64,000 nt of DNA from assembly GCF_018919385.1 (NCBI RefSeq), contig NZ_JAHLMF010000008.1, positions 124,001-188,000 on the forward strand. Direction: 5' to 3'. Positions 48,944-59,950 of the stretch are shown one piece after another; the first letter of the stretch is position 1; every line of letters begins with the position of its first letter. The stretch comes from Geomonas diazotrophica (lineage in GTDB: Bacteria; Desulfobacterota; Desulfuromonadia; Geobacterales; Geobacteraceae). The notes under the pieces were generated by a model. It made no database searches, had not been told where the DNA came from, and saw nothing but the letters and a program-made list of their open reading frames with translations. The position numbers and the translations under genes were made by a program.

Positions 48944-51904
48944 TCAATCCAGCTGTATGGTCTGGTCGGTGATCTCGGTGAAGCTCACGTCGTGGCTCAC
49001 CAGGAAAAGCTGGTCGTACCAGTGTTCGGTGACCTCCTCCTGGCCGACGTCGATGGCACGGAAGGCCTTGGCAAGGTTCTCGCGCCGCTCCGCGTCGAGG
49101 TTGGAGGTGGGCTCGTCGAAAAAGGCGATGCGCGCGCCGATGGTCTGCAACAGGGCCAGGCGCAGCGCAACCACGGCGCTCATCATCTGCCCGCCAGAGA
49201 GCTGGTCGTCGGTGCGCTCCCTGATGGCGCCGTCGGCCATGTCCTTCAACACGATCTGGTAGTTGTCTCCCCAGAGCAGTTCCTCGTCAGACTCGCAGAT
49301 GCTGCGGTAGATGCGGTCGGCGCGGAAGCTGATCTCTTCCCTGAAGCGCTCGGAAAGCTGGGCGGAGACGTTCTTGAACACCTGGTTGCGCAGGAACTTC
49401 ACCAGGTCGGCCTGCTCCTTCAGTTTTTCGATGGCGGCGAGCTTCTGCTCGATCTCGGCGGCAACGGCTCGCAGAGCGGCCGTTTCCCCCTCCAGCCGGG
49501 ACACGCTTTCGCCGATCGCGCCGATCTCGGACGTGAGCCGGGTAGCCGTCATCACGAGCTGTTCGCGGTTGTTTTTCGCAGCCTCGTGCTGCTCGGGACG
49601 GTAATCGGCCACAAGTTTACCCAGTTCGGCCTGCTTGGCAGCCAGGGCCGAGGCGATCTCCTGCAGGCGGGCCAGGAATTTCTCCAGGGTTTCCTGACGC
49701 TTGTCCAACTCCTCAGCCGACTTCTGGTTGGCTATGTAGCTGTCGCGTGCCGGCTGGAAAGAAACCAGCTCCTGCCCCGCGTCCTCGATGCCGCGCTCCA
49801 CGTCGGCGAACGCTGCAAGCTCGTTTTTGCGGGCTCCAATCTCGGTCGACAGCGCGGCGAGCCGTCCTTTGTGCAGCGTCACGGAATGCTCGCGCAGAGT
49901 CGCCTTCTTCTGTGCGCCGTCAAGTTCGCGCTGTTTTTGTTCCAGCGCCTCCGCCCGTGCGGAGAGTTCGGCAAGCTTGCGGGCACACTCCTGAACCGGC
50001 TCGCTTGCCAGCTTCACACGGTCCTCCAGTGCCGTCTCCAGCGCGTCGATCACGCGCTGCCAAGCATCGGTCACCTGGGACAGCGCGTCCCGGCGCTGCT
50101 GCGGAGCCGCAGCCAGGTCGAGCTCGGCGCTGGGCAGCTCGACCGAAACGGTTACAAGACCTGCAGTTGCCAGCCACTCTTCGAGCGGTGCACGAAGTGC
50201 CGATGCGGCGATCTGGGCGTAGTTGCGGCTGAATTCCTCTTCCTGCTTGGCCCGCTCCCGTCCCGCCTTGGCCAGCTCCACGCTGACCTGTTCCATCCCT
50301 GCCAGTTCGCGAACGGCCTGCTGCGCGCTGTTCACTTGTGCCGCCAGTTCGGCCGCCTCGCAGTCCAGTCCCGCGATTTCTTTATCGAGAACGGCGATGC
50401 GGGCGTCAAAGATACCGGCCGGATCGGCACCATTGAGGTTCTGACACGGCTCCAGGAAGAAGGGGCAGGCGCCTGCACCGATCTTCTCACGCCCCTCGAC
50501 CAGCGAATGCTTGCGTCCTGCCAGCTCGGAACGTTGCGCCTGTATCTGCTCCAGCCGGGCCTGGCGCGCGGCGAGCTGCCCCGCTTCTGCCTTCAAGGGC
50601 CCACTTCCGGCCAGGAGTTGCTCCCGTTCCCGGATCTGCCTGTCGATCTCCTCGATCCGGCTGAGGGCGACGTGAAGGTATGGCAGCGTGGTCTCCATGC
50701 TGTGCATGGGGAGTTTGCGGAAGAAAACCCGGCTCTGTTCAGCCGCTTCCAGCCCCTGTGCCGCCTCGGCCTCCGATTTTTTCAGCTCCGCCAGTGCCGC
50801 CGCCAGCGATGCCTGGTCGCCGTGCAGGCGTTTCCACTCCTCGACCATCGACGATTTGGCGAGCTCGAGTTCGCGGCTCTCCGCGTCCAGCATCGCCTGT
50901 ACGCTTCCCTGCTCCTTCTCCAGTTCGGCAAGCTTTCTTTCCAGTTGGTGCTTTTGTTGTTCCTGCTCGCGCAGCTCCTTTAGTCGGCCCTCGGCGGCGT
51001 CGTACGCTTTCTTACCCGCAGCCGCCGCAGCGACCTGCTCCGCCGCCTGCCGGGATTGTTCGACCAGGAGTTGCTGGTTGGAGACGTAGTTCTTCCCGGA
51101 TTCGGCACGCTCTTCCAGCCCCTGCACTTCCTGCTGGACCGACTGGATCGCTTCCTTTTTCGACTCCAGGGCGTTGAGCAGGGTGCTCGCACGCTCAAGT
51201 TCTATGGTCTTCGTCGCCAGTTCGGCCTTCTTGGTCTCGCCCTGCGTCCGCAAAGCGGCGAGCTCCTCTTCCTTGGCCGGCAGGACGGCAACCTGCTCCG
51301 ACTTGGTGTCGACCTCGGCCTGCAGCACATCGAGCTTTGCCTTAATGGTACTGGTCAAAACCTTTGTTTTGTCCTGAGTCTTGCGCCATGCGTCGATTCC
51401 CAGGATCTCGTCGAAGGCGTCCTGGCGCTTCGCGGGCTGCTTGATCACGAAAGGACCCAGGAAGTCGTTCTGGAAGGGGCCGATCACCAGCTTGAACTGC
51501 TCCGACAACGGCCGCCCGGCTGAGAGTCCGAGCAATTGCGCGATGCGGGCCTCGGTCTCCTCCATGTTGGCGTGCTCCTCGACCTCGAACTCGCCGCCGA
51601 TCTCCTTGGCCAGCAGCCACTTCCCTGCGGTTCCCACGGTGCGGGTCACCCGGTACAGCTCTCCCGGCGCCGGCTCGAACACCACGCCGATTTCGCCGCG
51701 CTTGGCGCCGATGGTGAGAAAGCGCTCCGCATTGGAGACGAAGTCCTTGGCGTCGACGCCGAACAGGGCATAGCCGATGGCCTCGAAGATGGTGCTCTTG
51801 CCGGAGCCGTTCGCGCCGGAGAGGACGTTGATCCCTGGTGAGAAGACGAGTTCCTTGTCGCGGTGCGACTTGATGTTCCTGAGATGGACCGAGACTATGC
51901 GCAC
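48944..51904 (-). CDS. sbcC: SbcC/Rad50-type DNA repair ATPase
   Basis: 986 residues with GTG start. Head: Walker A SGANGSGKSTIFEAIGYALF near 32, then two long coiled coils around a hook, and a C-terminal head with LSGGQMMSAVVALRLAL (signature) and IAFFDEPTSNLD (Walker B). SbcCD is a DNA end- and hairpin-processing nuclease. The central hook reads Cys480-x6-Cys487 (CPFFLEPC) instead of the usual CxxC zinc hook. The gene overlaps the sbcD stop by 10 bp, giving a coupled pair. Confidence 0.93.
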   Translation of the reverse strand: MRIVSVHLRNIKSHRDKELVFSPGINVLSGANGSGKSTIFEAIGYALFGVDAKDFVSNAERFLTIGAKRGEIGVVFEPAPGELYRVTRTVGTAGKWLLAKEIGGEFEVEEHANMEETEARIAQLLGLSAGRPLSEQFKLVIGPFQNDFLGPFVIKQPAKRQDAFDEILGIDAWRKTQDKTKVLTSTIKAKLDVLQAEVDTKSEQVAVLPAKEEELAALRTQGETKKAELATKTIELERASTLLNALESKKEAIQSVQQEVQGLEERAESGKNYVSNQQLLVEQSRQAAEQVAAAAAGKKAYDAAEGRLKELREQEQQKHQLERKLAELEKEQGSVQAMLDAESRELELAKSSMVEEWKRLHGDQASLAAALAELKKSEAEAAQGLEAAEQSRVFFRKLPMHSMETTLPYLHVALSRIEEIDRQIREREQLLAGSGPLKAEAGQLAARQARLEQIQAQRSELAGRKHSLVEGREKIGAGACPFFLEPCQNLNGADPAGIFDARIAVLDKEIAGLDCEAAELAAQVNSAQQAVRELAGMEQVSVELAKAGRERAKQEEEFSRNYAQIAASALRAPLEEWLATAGLVTVSVELPSAELDLAAAPQQRRDALSQVTDAWQRVIDALETALEDRVKLASEPVQECARKLAELSARAEALEQKQRELDGAQKKATLREHSVTLHKGRLAALSTEIGARKNELAAFADVERGIEDAGQELVSFQPARDSYIANQKSAEELDKRQETLEKFLARLQEIASALAAKQAELGKLVADYRPEQHEAAKNNREQLVMTATRLTSEIGAIGESVSRLEGETAALRAVAAEIEQKLAAIEKLKEQADLVKFLRNQVFKNVSAQLSERFREEISFRADRIYRSICESDEELLWGDNYQIVLKDMADGAIRERTDDQLSGGQMMSAVVALRLALLQTIGARIAFFDEPTSNLDAERRENLAKAFRAIDVGQEEVTEHWYDQLFLVSHDVSFTEITDQTIQLD

Positions 51905-53160
51905 TGGTCACCTCCCGAGGAAAGCAGGCTCAGCAGTTCTTCCCCTTCCGCGTCTCCCTTGAGCACCAGGTCCCGTAGCGCCAGGCTGAGCCGCGTCAGT
52001 TCCTCCACGCGCCCCTGGTAGTGGCTGTTGGCGCCGATCAGTTCGCCCAGCACGTCCCGCTCGATCTCCGCGAGGCTCTTCTTGACCTTCTCCTCCCCTC
52101 CCCCTCCGGAAACCAGGGAGAGGTGGTTCTTGATCTCGAGGTGCAGCGGCTCGCAGACCTCGCACAGCGACGCGCGCAGGCGGTCGCGGCTCAACTCGAA
52201 GGGGTGGAAGCCGACCTTGCCGGCCAGACGCACCTCGACGAGCGGCGCACGCTCATCCCGGCAGCCGGCAAGCTTCTCCGCCATCTGGTTTCTGAACCGC
52301 TCCAGGGCGTCGGTGGCGTTGCCGGCGCCGTCCAGGTTCGCGGTGACGACCAGCATCGGACGCGGGGTGGTGCGGCGGAATTCGTGCCGGGCCGTGCCGT
52401 CCGGCTCCAGGGCAACCAGGTAATATCCCTTGTCGTAACGCTCCTCGCCGAAATTGACGCAGTCCGGTGAGCCGGGATTGAAGGCGTACGGGCGCCCTTC
52501 GGCATCGTTGACGATATAGGGCTTGTGCCCGTGGCCGAGGGCGACGTAATCGAAACATGCCGCCAGGGGCTGAGCCTCCTCGGGCTTGATGTTGCCGATT
52601 TCGACCGGCGAGTAGGTCCAGACCCCGACGTGGAAGAGCAGGATGTTCCGCTTCGTGCCGATCGCATCGCAGATGCGCGGCACGTGGTTCCCCGCTTGCG
52701 AGCCGATGTAGCCAAGGCCGTAGATGTTGACCCCCTTGACCTCGACATGGCCGCCGCTCCCCTGCTCGGGATCGAAGGGCTCGAAGAGGTAGCCGCCGTC
52801 TGCACTCCTTGAGGGACGCAGCAGGGAGATGTACCCAAGTTGCGACAGCGCTTCCATCCAGGAAACGCTGTCGCGGCGGTGGATCCAATCGTGGTTGCCC
52901 TCAACGGCAAGGCAGGGGATGCCGGCATCCTTGAGCGGTTGCAGGATCTCTATGGTCTTGGCGAAGGTCTTGGGGAGGATCTGGCCGGTATGGAACAGGT
53001 CGCCGCCGATCAGCACGAAGTCCACCTGTTCGCGCACGGCGTCGGCCACGATGGCGGCGAAGGTGGCGAAGAAGTCCTGGTAGCGCTGGGCATCGCAGCC
53101 GGAGCCACGGTAGGTCTTGCCGAGATGGATGTCGGAGGTGTGAATGAAGCGAACGGGCAT
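51895..53160 (-). CDS. sbcD: SbcD/Mre11-type exonuclease
   Basis: 421 residues from ATG 53160 (CGGAGCC box). It is the metallophosphoesterase nuclease partner of SbcC. Metal motifs are FIHTSDIHLGKTY, IGGDLFHTG, VEGNHDWIH and YVALGHGHKPYI. The C-terminal part (~280-420) includes capping and SbcC-binding helices. It overlaps sbcC by 10 bp. About 260 bp of non-coding DNA precede it, with a GC-rich inverted block near 53360-53400 but no gene. Confidence 0.93.
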   Translation of the reverse strand: MPVRFIHTSDIHLGKTYRGSGCDAQRYQDFFATFAAIVADAVREQVDFVLIGGDLFHTGQILPKTFAKTIEILQPLKDAGIPCLAVEGNHDWIHRRDSVSWMEALSQLGYISLLRPSRSADGGYLFEPFDPEQGSGGHVEVKGVNIYGLGYIGSQAGNHVPRICDAIGTKRNILLFHVGVWTYSPVEIGNIKPEEAQPLAACFDYVALGHGHKPYIVNDAEGRPYAFNPGSPDCVNFGEERYDKGYYLVALEPDGTARHEFRRTTPRPMLVVTANLDGAGNATDALERFRNQMAEKLAGCRDERAPLVEVRLAGKVGFHPFELSRDRLRASLCEVCEPLHLEIKNHLSLVSGGGGEEKVKKSLAEIERDVLGELIGANSHYQGRVEELTRLSLALRDLVLKGDAEGEELLSLLSSGGDQCA

Positions 53161-53420
53161 GGAGGCTCCGGGAAAAGGAATTGCACAGGTATAACGCCGC
53201 CCGCGGGGGCAAGTCAAGCTCTCTAACCTGGCAGCTTCTGACGCAGTTCGAAGTACCGACCCCGGTCCCTGCGCCAATAGCTCGAGGCGCTCGGGAAGGT
53301 CGTACACGCAATAAGGTGGGAGCGAGTGATCGGTTCGTGTTGCAGGTAAGGGCACCGACGCCCCCCTCCCCGGATGGGGGCAGGGAGGGGGGTGAGGTGT
53401 GGGGCGAGGGTAAAAGGAAG

Positions 53421-54197
53421 CTAGAAGATCTCGCTGAAGAAGAGCTTCATCGCCTCGAAAGAACGTCGATCGGCTTTCTCGTTGTAGGCCGCGCCCTTGC
53501 TGTTGTCGTTGCCGGACTTGGGATTGGTGAAGCTGTGCACCGCGCCGCCATAGTAGTTCATCTGCCAGTCGACCTTCGCGTCGCGCATTTCCTTCTGGAA
53601 GGCAGCCACCTCATCCGGTTTCACGTACGGGTCGTCGGCCCCGTGCAGGGCCAGCACCTTGCCGCGTATGTTCCTGGCGTCAGCAGGGTTCGGTGTGCTG
53701 AGGCCACCGTGGAAGCTGACCGTCCCCAGGAGGTCGGCACCGCTTCTAGCCAGTTCCAGCGCCGCCGTTCCACCGAAGCAATACCCCATCACCGCCAGCC
53801 GCTTGGGGTCAACCTGCGGGAAACTGGCGAGCTTTGCCAGCCCTGCCGCACCGCGTGCACGAATCAGGCTCCGGTCGCTGCCCCGGTACTTCGCCGCCTC
53901 CTTGGCTGCCTGCTCCGGTCCTACCGGGCGCACCCCTTTGCCGTAGATGTCCGCGGCGAAGGCGACGTAGCCCAGCCTGGCAAGTTGCTCTGCCCGCATC
54001 TTCTCGTATGCAGTCACGCCGGTCCACTCGTGAATCACGAGCACACCGGGACGAGTCCCTTTGATCGCGTCGTCATAAGCCAGGTACCCCTCCAGGACCG
54101 TGTCCCCCTGGCGATACTCGACGTTTTGCCCTACCACGCCGGCGCTGGCACCTTGAGCCACCAGCGTCATCATCAATGCCAAAAGATACCTTTTCAT
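53421..54197 (-). CDS. exported dienelactone hydrolase family protein
   Basis: 258 residues from ATG 54197 (GGAGGAGATC box). Residues 1-19 are a signal peptide (MKRYLLALMMTLVAQGASAG), so periplasmic. The alpha/beta-hydrolase triad of the DLH family is complete: Cys140 (MGYCFGG), Asp189 (HGADDPYV) and His221 (GGAVHSFTNP), plus Glu57 (VIHEWTG). The family hydrolyses dienelactone or other esters. No aromatic degradation genes are nearby, so the natural substrate is unclear. Confidence 0.9.
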   Translation of the reverse strand: MKRYLLALMMTLVAQGASAGVVGQNVEYRQGDTVLEGYLAYDDAIKGTRPGVLVIHEWTGVTAYEKMRAEQLARLGYVAFAADIYGKGVRPVGPEQAAKEAAKYRGSDRSLIRARGAAGLAKLASFPQVDPKRLAVMGYCFGGTAALELARSGADLLGTVSFHGGLSTPNPADARNIRGKVLALHGADDPYVKPDEVAAFQKEMRDAKVDWQMNYYGGAVHSFTNPKSGNDNSKGAAYNEKADRRSFEAMKLFFSEIF

Positions 54198-54348
54198 GAT
54201 CTCCTCCACGCTGCTGATTCCCAATGAAAGGGGCAAACGCAGCTCGATATGAAACAGCTCCCGTCTCATTAGCTAAAAGCGGATTACGTCATTGTATCAA
54301 AAACGATCGTTTGCCGCAGCCGGCGATGCGCTGCCGCTGCGGCTAGCG

Positions 54349-54376
54349 TTGACAGCAGTACTCCAATCAGTATCAT
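54349..54376 (+). promoter_or_regulatory. predicted sigma70 promoter of the lipoprotein gene
   Basis: TTGACA (54349-54354), 16 bases, TATCAT (54371-54376); about 34 bp before the ATG. Confidence 0.65.
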
Positions 54377-54409
54377 TAACCAGTCGCGAAAGCATAACAG
54401 GAGGCTGTC

Positions 54410-55078
54410 ATGAGACAATCAGACTCACGTCCTTTTATCGCTTGGCTGGCAGTAGCCCTCATAGTGACTTTCTCGGCGGGTTGCACGTCGTTGTGGACAG
54501 GGGGGCGGGAAGGGAAAAGCGCGCCACTGCAGACGGTCCAGGACGACCTGCAGTACGCACGGCAAAAAACGTGGGACACGCGCAAAGCGCTGGATGACGT
54601 GAGGTTCGCGAACCAAGCCGACCTGCCACGGGCCTACCGCGCCTTCAGGGAGGAAGTGAACACGATGACCGACGCGGGCATGAGGCTGGTGCAGCATGCC
54701 AACGGAATGCACTACATGGGGAACGCATACATCGTCGAGGCGGAACAATCGGCGGGACAGTGTCGCTACCCCCGGCTTTCCCGCAGTGCCCGGATGCCGC
54801 GCATGGAGTTGGGGGATGCCTTCGAACCGATAGACGAACAGGCGCAACAGGTGCAACGGGCCTACCGATCATTCCAGTTCGACATCCTGGCGATCGAGGG
54901 ATACCTGTCCCGGGAGATGACCGAGAAAGGGGTTAGGGACATGGAGATCTTCATGCGCCGCAGCGAGGTGAACGGAGACAGCCTTTTGTATGCTCTGGAA
55001 GCGGAGCTGTCAGTGGTGGAGAGGGCAAAGAGGGCCTACAACGAAACTGCGCAGGGCAAGGAAGGCCTTAATCCCTAG
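54410..55078 (+). CDS. lipoprotein, DUF2959-like
   Basis: 222 residues. It has a lipoprotein signal ending in lipobox FSAGC, lipidated Cys25. The mature part is alpha-helical and charged (LQYARQKTWDTRKALDDVRF, YRSFQFDILAIEGYLSREMT). It resembles DUF2959-type lipoproteins weakly, so function is unknown. AGGAGGCTGTC precedes the ATG and a good sigma70 promoter precedes that. Its stop TAG overlaps the stop of the converging zinc ribbon gene by 4 bp (CTAG). Confidence 0.78.
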   Translation: MRQSDSRPFIAWLAVALIVTFSAGCTSLWTGGREGKSAPLQTVQDDLQYARQKTWDTRKALDDVRFANQADLPRAYRAFREEVNTMTDAGMRLVQHANGMHYMGNAYIVEAEQSAGQCRYPRLSRSARMPRMELGDAFEPIDEQAQQVQRAYRSFQFDILAIEGYLSREMTEKGVRDMEIFMRRSEVNGDSLLYALEAELSVVERAKRAYNETAQGKEGLNP

Positions 55079-55434
55079 CACTTCTCCGGATTATCGGCGT
55101 TGAGGGGAAGCTGGCAGTGCAGACACTTGCGCAGGTAAAGCAGAGCCATGCCGTGCATGTGAAAGTAATTGCGGCAGCGCGGGCAACGAGCGGTAGCGGA
55201 ATAGAACATGGCGCCGAGCAGAACGGCGAACCAGACGAAAAAAACCGGCATGGAGCCGTTGAAGGAATGGGTAATCTTTTGGGTAACGTACATGGTGGGG
55301 AGGTAAACGATGAGAACAATCCAGAGGCACCACCGGCGCTTCCGCACCACCGCCAAACCACGGGCGATCTCGGCCGGGTCTATTTCGGCAGCTTCGGTCG
55401 CGGCAGCGGCCCCTTCGACGTCGTGACGGTCCAA
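55075..55434 (-). CDS. membrane protein with C-terminal zinc ribbon
   Basis: 119 residues from TTG 55434 with a strong AAGGAGG box. Residues 1-32 are Ala/Glu-rich and soluble. Two membrane helices follow (~37-52 LWIVLIVYLPTMYV and ~62-80 MPVFFVWFAVLLGAMFY). The C-terminus has CPRC (84-87) and CLHC (~105-108), a zinc ribbon. No named family recognised. It lies 19 bp downstream of the DUF1456 gene, so they are probably one transcript. Confidence 0.8.
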   Translation of the reverse strand: MDRHDVEGAAAATEAAEIDPAEIARGLAVVRKRRWCLWIVLIVYLPTMYVTQKITHSFNGSMPVFFVWFAVLLGAMFYSATARCPRCRNYFHMHGMALLYLRKCLHCQLPLNADNPEKC

Positions 55435-55453
55435 GCGAACCTCCTTTCAGCCT

Positions 55454-55933
55454 TTAGTTCTGGGCACCTTCCCGGTATTTCATGGTCAGCCCCTTGAGAA
55501 AATTCCGCAGCATCTGGTCTCCGCAAGGCTTGTAATTGTCCTGCCCCTTGGCACGGAACACCGCGCTCAACTCGGACTTGGAAACCGGGAACTTGGCCAG
55601 TTTGAAGATCGCCAGCATCTCCTCCTCCTTGAGAGACAGGGCGATACGGATCTTCTTGAGGACGTCGTTGTTAGCCAACTGTGCGGGTGGCGGCGTGGCC
55701 TTGTCATCCCCCCCTTCCCGCTTGCCCCGCTTCAGTGCGATCAGGCCATCCAGGAAAGCCTGCAGCACCTCGTCGCTGCACTCGCGGAAGCCTTCCTCGT
55801 CGTCCTTTTTGACCAAACTGGTGATGTCCGCCTGCCCCATCTTCATGTCCGCAAGCCGAAAGGCCTCGACAACTGCCTGGGTGTTGAGGTTGAGGGCGTA
55901 GCGCAGCCTGCGGAAAACATCGTTGTTGGTCAT
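55454..55933 (-). CDS. DUF1456 family protein (YehS-like)
   Basis: 159 residues made of two similar ~65-residue repeats: NNDVFRRLRYALNLNTQAVV...CSDEVLQAFLDGLIALKRG and NNDVLKKIRIALSLKEEEML...CGDQMLRNFLKGLTMKYR. Their linker is DDKATPPPAQLA. This duplication is the DUF1456 signature. Function is unknown. It is predicted soluble. A TAGGAGT box precedes the ATG. Confidence 0.92.
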   Translation of the reverse strand: MTNNDVFRRLRYALNLNTQAVVEAFRLADMKMGQADITSLVKKDDEEGFRECSDEVLQAFLDGLIALKRGKREGGDDKATPPPAQLANNDVLKKIRIALSLKEEEMLAIFKLAKFPVSKSELSAVFRAKGQDNYKPCGDQMLRNFLKGLTMKYREGAQN

Positions 55934-56043
55934 CGGGTACTCCTATCGGTTCATACGGGCCGCAGCCCGGTTACTACATAGCATTTTACGGATGCGGTCT
56001 GCAAGTTAAGTTATTAGGTGAATAGTCGGGCCCCGGCGAATCG

Positions 56044-56077
56044 AAAGGCCCCTCTGCCACGTGGCAGAGGGGCCTTT
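56044..56077. terminator. palindromic bidirectional terminator after ftsH
   Basis: A perfect 34-base palindrome (AAAGGCCCCTCTGCCAC and its complement), flanked by TTTTC on one side. It lies 29 bp beyond the ftsH stop. Confidence 0.85.
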
Positions 56078-56105
56078 TCATGTCGACGATTACCGAGGAA
56101 TTTGA

Positions 56106-57911
<1,806 letters not shown>

Positions 57912-58270
57912 AATTCTCCTATTACTGCTGAAGTAGCAGCGAGGTTACGGTTGATACAATACTTTGTAATTTTTGAACTATTGTAATAGTGGCGCTTGTC
58001 AATAGGTGCATCAGACATTTCAACGAGGTTAACAAGCGTTAAAATTGATATTAAAGTTTCTATAAATGGAATGTCTATTTTTACTTCAATGGAAATAGCT
58101 TTGTACACTCAATTTTTTTTCATTGCCGCCGGCACTTGAAGATGTGCTGACGGAGACACCGAGAACAAGAAGAAGGGCAAAGGCGGGGCGAATGATTATT
58201 CGCCCCTACAGCGCTTCTGCCATGCAGGCATCCTCTACGAACCGCCCCTCCTTTGCGACGGCTGCGAGAC
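57912..58270. other. non-coding, partly AT-rich region upstream of ftsH
   Basis: About 360 bases without a supported gene. Bases ~57940-58120 are much more AT-rich than their surroundings. On the minus strand this is the ftsH leader and should hold its promoter (a weak TTCAAA-N15-TATCAA is present). A GGGGCGAAT palindromic repeat lies at 58185-58206. Confidence 0.6.
58185..58206. repeat. GGGGCGAATGATTATTCGCCCC repeat, copy 2
   Basis: A near-perfect palindrome GGGGCGAAT-GATT-ATTCGCCCC type. Core and right flank (CTACAG) match copy 1 at 44867-44886. Confidence 0.8.
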
Positions 58271-58303
58271 AAAAAAAGGGGCACCCTTTTGGGGTGCCCC
58301 TTT
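58271..58303 (-). terminator. intrinsic terminator of the beta-hydroxyacid dehydrogenase gene
   Basis: AAAGGGGCACCC/GGGTGCCCCTTT, a 12-bp stem with a 5-base loop, with seven T on the minus strand. It lies 24 bp past the stop. Confidence 0.9.
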
Positions 58304-58326
58304 AGAACGGCCTTGTTGATGGTCGG

Positions 58327-59184
58327 TTATTTGCGCAGCAGTTTCACGATGGCGGAGAAATCCTCCTCGCCCCTGCCGTCCTTCACGGCCTGATCGTAAA
58401 TGGCAGAGACGGTTTTCGCGGCAGGGAGGTCGAGTCCCAGCGTCTCGGCCATCTCCAGCACGCGCCGCATCTGCGACTCCACGTACTTCAGTGCGAGGTT
58501 CCGGCTGAAGTCGCCACGCGCGATGGAGCGCCCCTTGGAGTGGAACAGCGGCGAGGCAACCCCGCCGGAATCAAGCACCTCGAGTATCTTGTCAGGTTTG
58601 AAGCCCATCTTTTCGCCGAAGACGAGCCCCTCGGACAGAGACTGCATCATCTCGGCCTGCAGCAGGTTCACGATCAGCTTCATGCGGGTGGCATCGCCGA
58701 TCTTGCCGATATGGATGATGTTGAGGCCGAAATAGGAGAACGGCTCGCGGCAGCGCCCGAGCAGAGCCTCGTCGCCCCCGGCCAGGATGGTGAGTAGACC
58801 ATTGGCCGCGTGCTCCTTGCTCCCCCAGACCGGCGCCTCCAGGAACATGACGCGACGCTTCTTCGCTTCCTCGGCCATACGCTCGATGGTCTCCAGGCAG
58901 TGGGTGCCCATGTCGACCAGGATGGTGCCAGGGTCGATCCCTTCGAGGACGCCATTCTCACCGAAGACAAGATACTTGCTCTCCGGCACGATGACGATGA
59001 CCAGGTCCTGCCCCTTGGCAGTCGCCATCGGAGAATCGCCGACTTTGACGCCGAGTTTGGCAAGCTCAGCCATCGCGCTTGCATCCTGATCAAACACCGT
59101 TAATTGGTAGTCCGACTTGGCAAGGTTGGCTGCCATGTGAACACCGACGGTGCCCAGCCCGACAAAACCTATCTTCTTAAGCAT
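58327..59184 (-). CDS. NAD(P)-dependent beta-hydroxyacid dehydrogenase family protein
   Basis: 285 residues from ATG 59184 (GGGGGGATT box). It has Rossmann motif IGFVGLGTVGVHMAANLAK, then substrate-binding ILVDMGTH, EAPVWGSKEHAANGLLTILA, catalytic Lys region KIGDATRMKLIVNLLQAEM, and KDGRGEEDFSAIVKLL at the end. These match 3-hydroxyisobutyrate/gamma-hydroxybutyrate/glyoxylate reductase-type enzymes; the substrate cannot be fixed. It is monocistronic, with its own terminator. Confidence 0.88.
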   Translation of the reverse strand: MLKKIGFVGLGTVGVHMAANLAKSDYQLTVFDQDASAMAELAKLGVKVGDSPMATAKGQDLVIVIVPESKYLVFGENGVLEGIDPGTILVDMGTHCLETIERMAEEAKKRRVMFLEAPVWGSKEHAANGLLTILAGGDEALLGRCREPFSYFGLNIIHIGKIGDATRMKLIVNLLQAEMMQSLSEGLVFGEKMGFKPDKILEVLDSGGVASPLFHSKGRSIARGDFSRNLALKYVESQMRRVLEMAETLGLDLPAAKTVSAIYDQAVKDGRGEEDFSAIVKLLRK

Positions 59185-59292
59185 AATCCCCCCAGAGTGG
59201 CTGATGCTCGGCATCAGCGGATAGCATTATTGCTGATCTTAAAAATCTCAAGGCCCCATTATACTCAAAGAGCAACTTTCTGCAACACTGTT

Positions 59293-59949
59293 TTATCTTG
59301 ATTTGCCAATACCAACCCTGTCGCAGAACTGGTATAACGGGCAGGTTGAGCAGCGTGGCGAAAGCGGCGTGCACTGGTTCTGCCCGAAAGTTACCAGAAG
59401 ATCGTTGATTATGATCCAGTACTCGACCGGAAGCTTCTCTCTCAGGGCAAATTCGGTCTGTTCGGGCGTGCTGGTCTTCACATAGCCCCAGCGGTTGCAG
59501 ATCCGATGCACATGAATGTCGACACAGATGCCTTGCTTGCCAAATCCGAGGGTGAGTACCAGGTTGGCGGTCTTCCTCCCCACCCCCTTGAACTTCAACA
59601 GCGTCTCCAGGTCGTCCGGGACCGCTCCGTCGTAGCGCTCGCACAGGGAACGCGAGATTTCGAGAATCTGCTCGGCCTTGACGCGGTAGAAACCGACGGG
59701 GTAGATGGCGGCCTCGATCTTCGGCACGTCGAGCCGGACCATCTTTTCTGGAGAATCCGCCAGGGCGAAGAGACGGGCCGAACCCTCAGCGGTAGTCTGA
59801 TCACGGGTGCGCAGCGACAAGATGCAGGAGATCAGCACCTTGTAAGGATCACGCCCCTGCGTGGCGACTATGGTCACCGCCGGGCTCACCCAGGCCTTGA
59901 CCGCCTCGGTCAAGACCGCTATGGCCTGGTGAATCTGGTCGTCCCTCAT
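59293..59949 (-). CDS. nth: endonuclease III (DNA glycosylase/AP lyase)
   Basis: 218 residues. It removes oxidised pyrimidines. Helix-hairpin-helix FKGVGRKTANLVLTL with catalytic Lys126, catalytic Asp144 (CVDIHVHRICNRWG), and the [4Fe-4S] cysteines 193, 200, 203 and 209 (C-x6-C-x2-C-x5-C). ATG 59949 is one base after the upstream stop, within an AGGCTGTGAC context, giving coupled translation with the small membrane protein gene. Confidence 0.94.
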   Translation of the reverse strand: MRDDQIHQAIAVLTEAVKAWVSPAVTIVATQGRDPYKVLISCILSLRTRDQTTAEGSARLFALADSPEKMVRLDVPKIEAAIYPVGFYRVKAEQILEISRSLCERYDGAVPDDLETLLKFKGVGRKTANLVLTLGFGKQGICVDIHVHRICNRWGYVKTSTPEQTEFALREKLPVEYWIIINDLLVTFGQNQCTPLSPRCSTCPLYQFCDRVGIGKSR

Positions 59950-59950
59950 G

